Shown in pieces: positions 5,123 to 5,653 of a stretch of DNA of 5,653 nt; position 1 is the first letter of the stretch, and every line of letters starts with the position of its first letter. The position numbers were made by a program, and so were the translations under genes. Location: NCBI GenBank assembly GCA_945870175.1, contig CAMBRJ010000219.1:1-5653 (forward strand), in the 5' to 3' direction. This DNA comes from Gemmatimonas phototrophica. GTDB taxonomy: Bacteria; Gemmatimonadota; Gemmatimonadetes; Gemmatimonadales; Gemmatimonadaceae. A model generated the notes under the pieces. The model was given only the letters and a program-made list of their open reading frames with translations. It ran no database searches and was not told where the DNA came from.

Positions 5123-5653
5123 CTACAGCAGCGTGCCGGCGCGCGGAACGGACGGGGCGGCGCTACGTGAGCCCACACGCCGGATGTACCCGGCGACGTC
5201 GAACTTGAGCTTCGCGCGCGAGGTGACCATGGGTCGGATCCCACCCCAGATCGGCTTGTTGCCCCACGGCCGATCCCACAAGCCCAGACACCACATGATA
5301 CCGCCCACGCTGTTCGGATCGCGGCCATCGAGCGCGTACTTGTCGTTCAGCCGGTACAGCCACGAGCGTGCCTGCTCGTAGTCCTCCGTCCAAAGCAGCA
5401 CCGTCTTACCCCACAGCATGCGCGGATAGTTGTGGATCACGCCCTGCTGCACGAGCTCGCGTTGCGCCGCGTTCCAGAGCGCATCATGCGTCTGCGCCGA
5501 CTCCAGCGTTGCCAGGTCGTACAGGACAGGCCGGGGGTCGCGCACATGCTCGGCCATCGTTTTCTGAATCCACGCCGGCAGCGCTTCGAGACGGTCGAAG
5601 TTGCGCGTGCGCAGACACCAGTTGTACGACAGCTCGCGCCATGTCGTGACCTG
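5123..5653 (-). CDS. phr: Class II CPD photolyase, C-terminal part (truncated by window edge)
   Basis: The frame is open to the right edge, so only the last 176 residues are seen and the start lies outside the window. The protein repairs cyclobutane pyrimidine dimers using light and bound FAD. The visible part is the end of the helical FAD-binding domain: TWRELSYNWCLRTRNFDRL (4-22), ALPAWIQKT (24-32), THDALWNAAQREL (55-67), HNYPRMLWGK (74-83), LNDKYALDGRDPNSVGGI (102-119), WCLGLWDRPWG (121-131) and KFDVAGYIRRVG (150-161). The THDxLWNAAQ, KYALDGRDPNS and WCLGxxDRPWG strings mark class II rather than class I enzymes. The Trp-rich MLWGK...LLWT region corresponds to the electron-transfer tryptophans of class II. 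A short tail SRSAAPSVPRAGTLL follows the fold. The next gene downstream is the PLP dehydratase, 27 bases away, so the two may share a transcript. Confidence 0.93.
   Translation of the reverse strand, partial: QVTTWRELSYNWCLRTRNFDRLEALPAWIQKTMAEHVRDPRPVLYDLATLESAQTHDALWNAAQRELVQQGVIHNYPRMLWGKTVLLWTEDYEQARSWLYRLNDKYALDGRDPNSVGGIMWCLGLWDRPWGNKPIWGGIRPMVTSRAKLKFDVAGYIRRVGSRSAAPSVPRAGTLL

Noticed and set aside
4340..5170. 276-residue open frame on the plus strand
   Set aside because: It is antisense to the PLP dehydratase, whose motifs are unmistakable. The translation is low-complexity Arg/His/Gln-rich.
5555..5557. Internal ATG as the start of a short photolyase-like protein
   Set aside because: The frame stays open to the window edge, and the 32 residues before it (TWRELSYNW and so on) match the photolyase family, so the gene is simply cut by the window.

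Overview
This is a high-GC bacterial chromosomal window, densely coded with short gaps, and nothing in it points to phage, plasmid, transposon or CRISPR. The protein styles and base composition would fit Gemmatimonadota or a similar high-GC phylum, but no marker in the window proves this. It is mostly ordinary housekeeping and stress-related gene content. I do not see a new defence or mobile system, and the less ordinary signals lie in the gaps between genes.

Left part (2-2242, + strand): a tightly packed three-gene cluster. It holds an unrecognised 155-residue protein, a hotdog-fold acyl-CoA thioesterase of the YciA type, and a 12-TM-type MFS exporter of the MFS_3/EntS-like group. The first two genes overlap by ATGA, and the third starts one base after the second gene's stop, so they are probably co-transcribed and translationally coupled.

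Middle (2243-3601): a convergent gap carries a long hairpin built from 9-nt units, followed by a 22-bp tandem repeat that runs into the stop codon of ribonuclease Z. The rnz gene (minus strand, 2405-3367) encodes a complete-looking short-form tRNA 3'-processing enzyme. A 234-bp divergent gap separates it from the next gene.

Right part (3602-5653): a KGG-repeat stress protein (+ strand) is followed by a sigma70-like promoter and a perfect 14-bp terminator hairpin, which together could define a very short RNA. Beyond this, a PLP-dependent threonine/serine-dehydratase-like enzyme lies on the minus strand, 27 bp downstream of the C-terminal part of a class II CPD photolyase. The photolyase runs off the right edge, so its N-terminal portion is missing here.

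How the genes work together: the photolyase and KGG protein both suggest stress and UV tolerance. RNase Z and the dehydratase are core tRNA-maturation and amino-acid metabolism. The thioesterase and exporter could act on a shared acyl or hydrophobic compound, but only proximity supports this.
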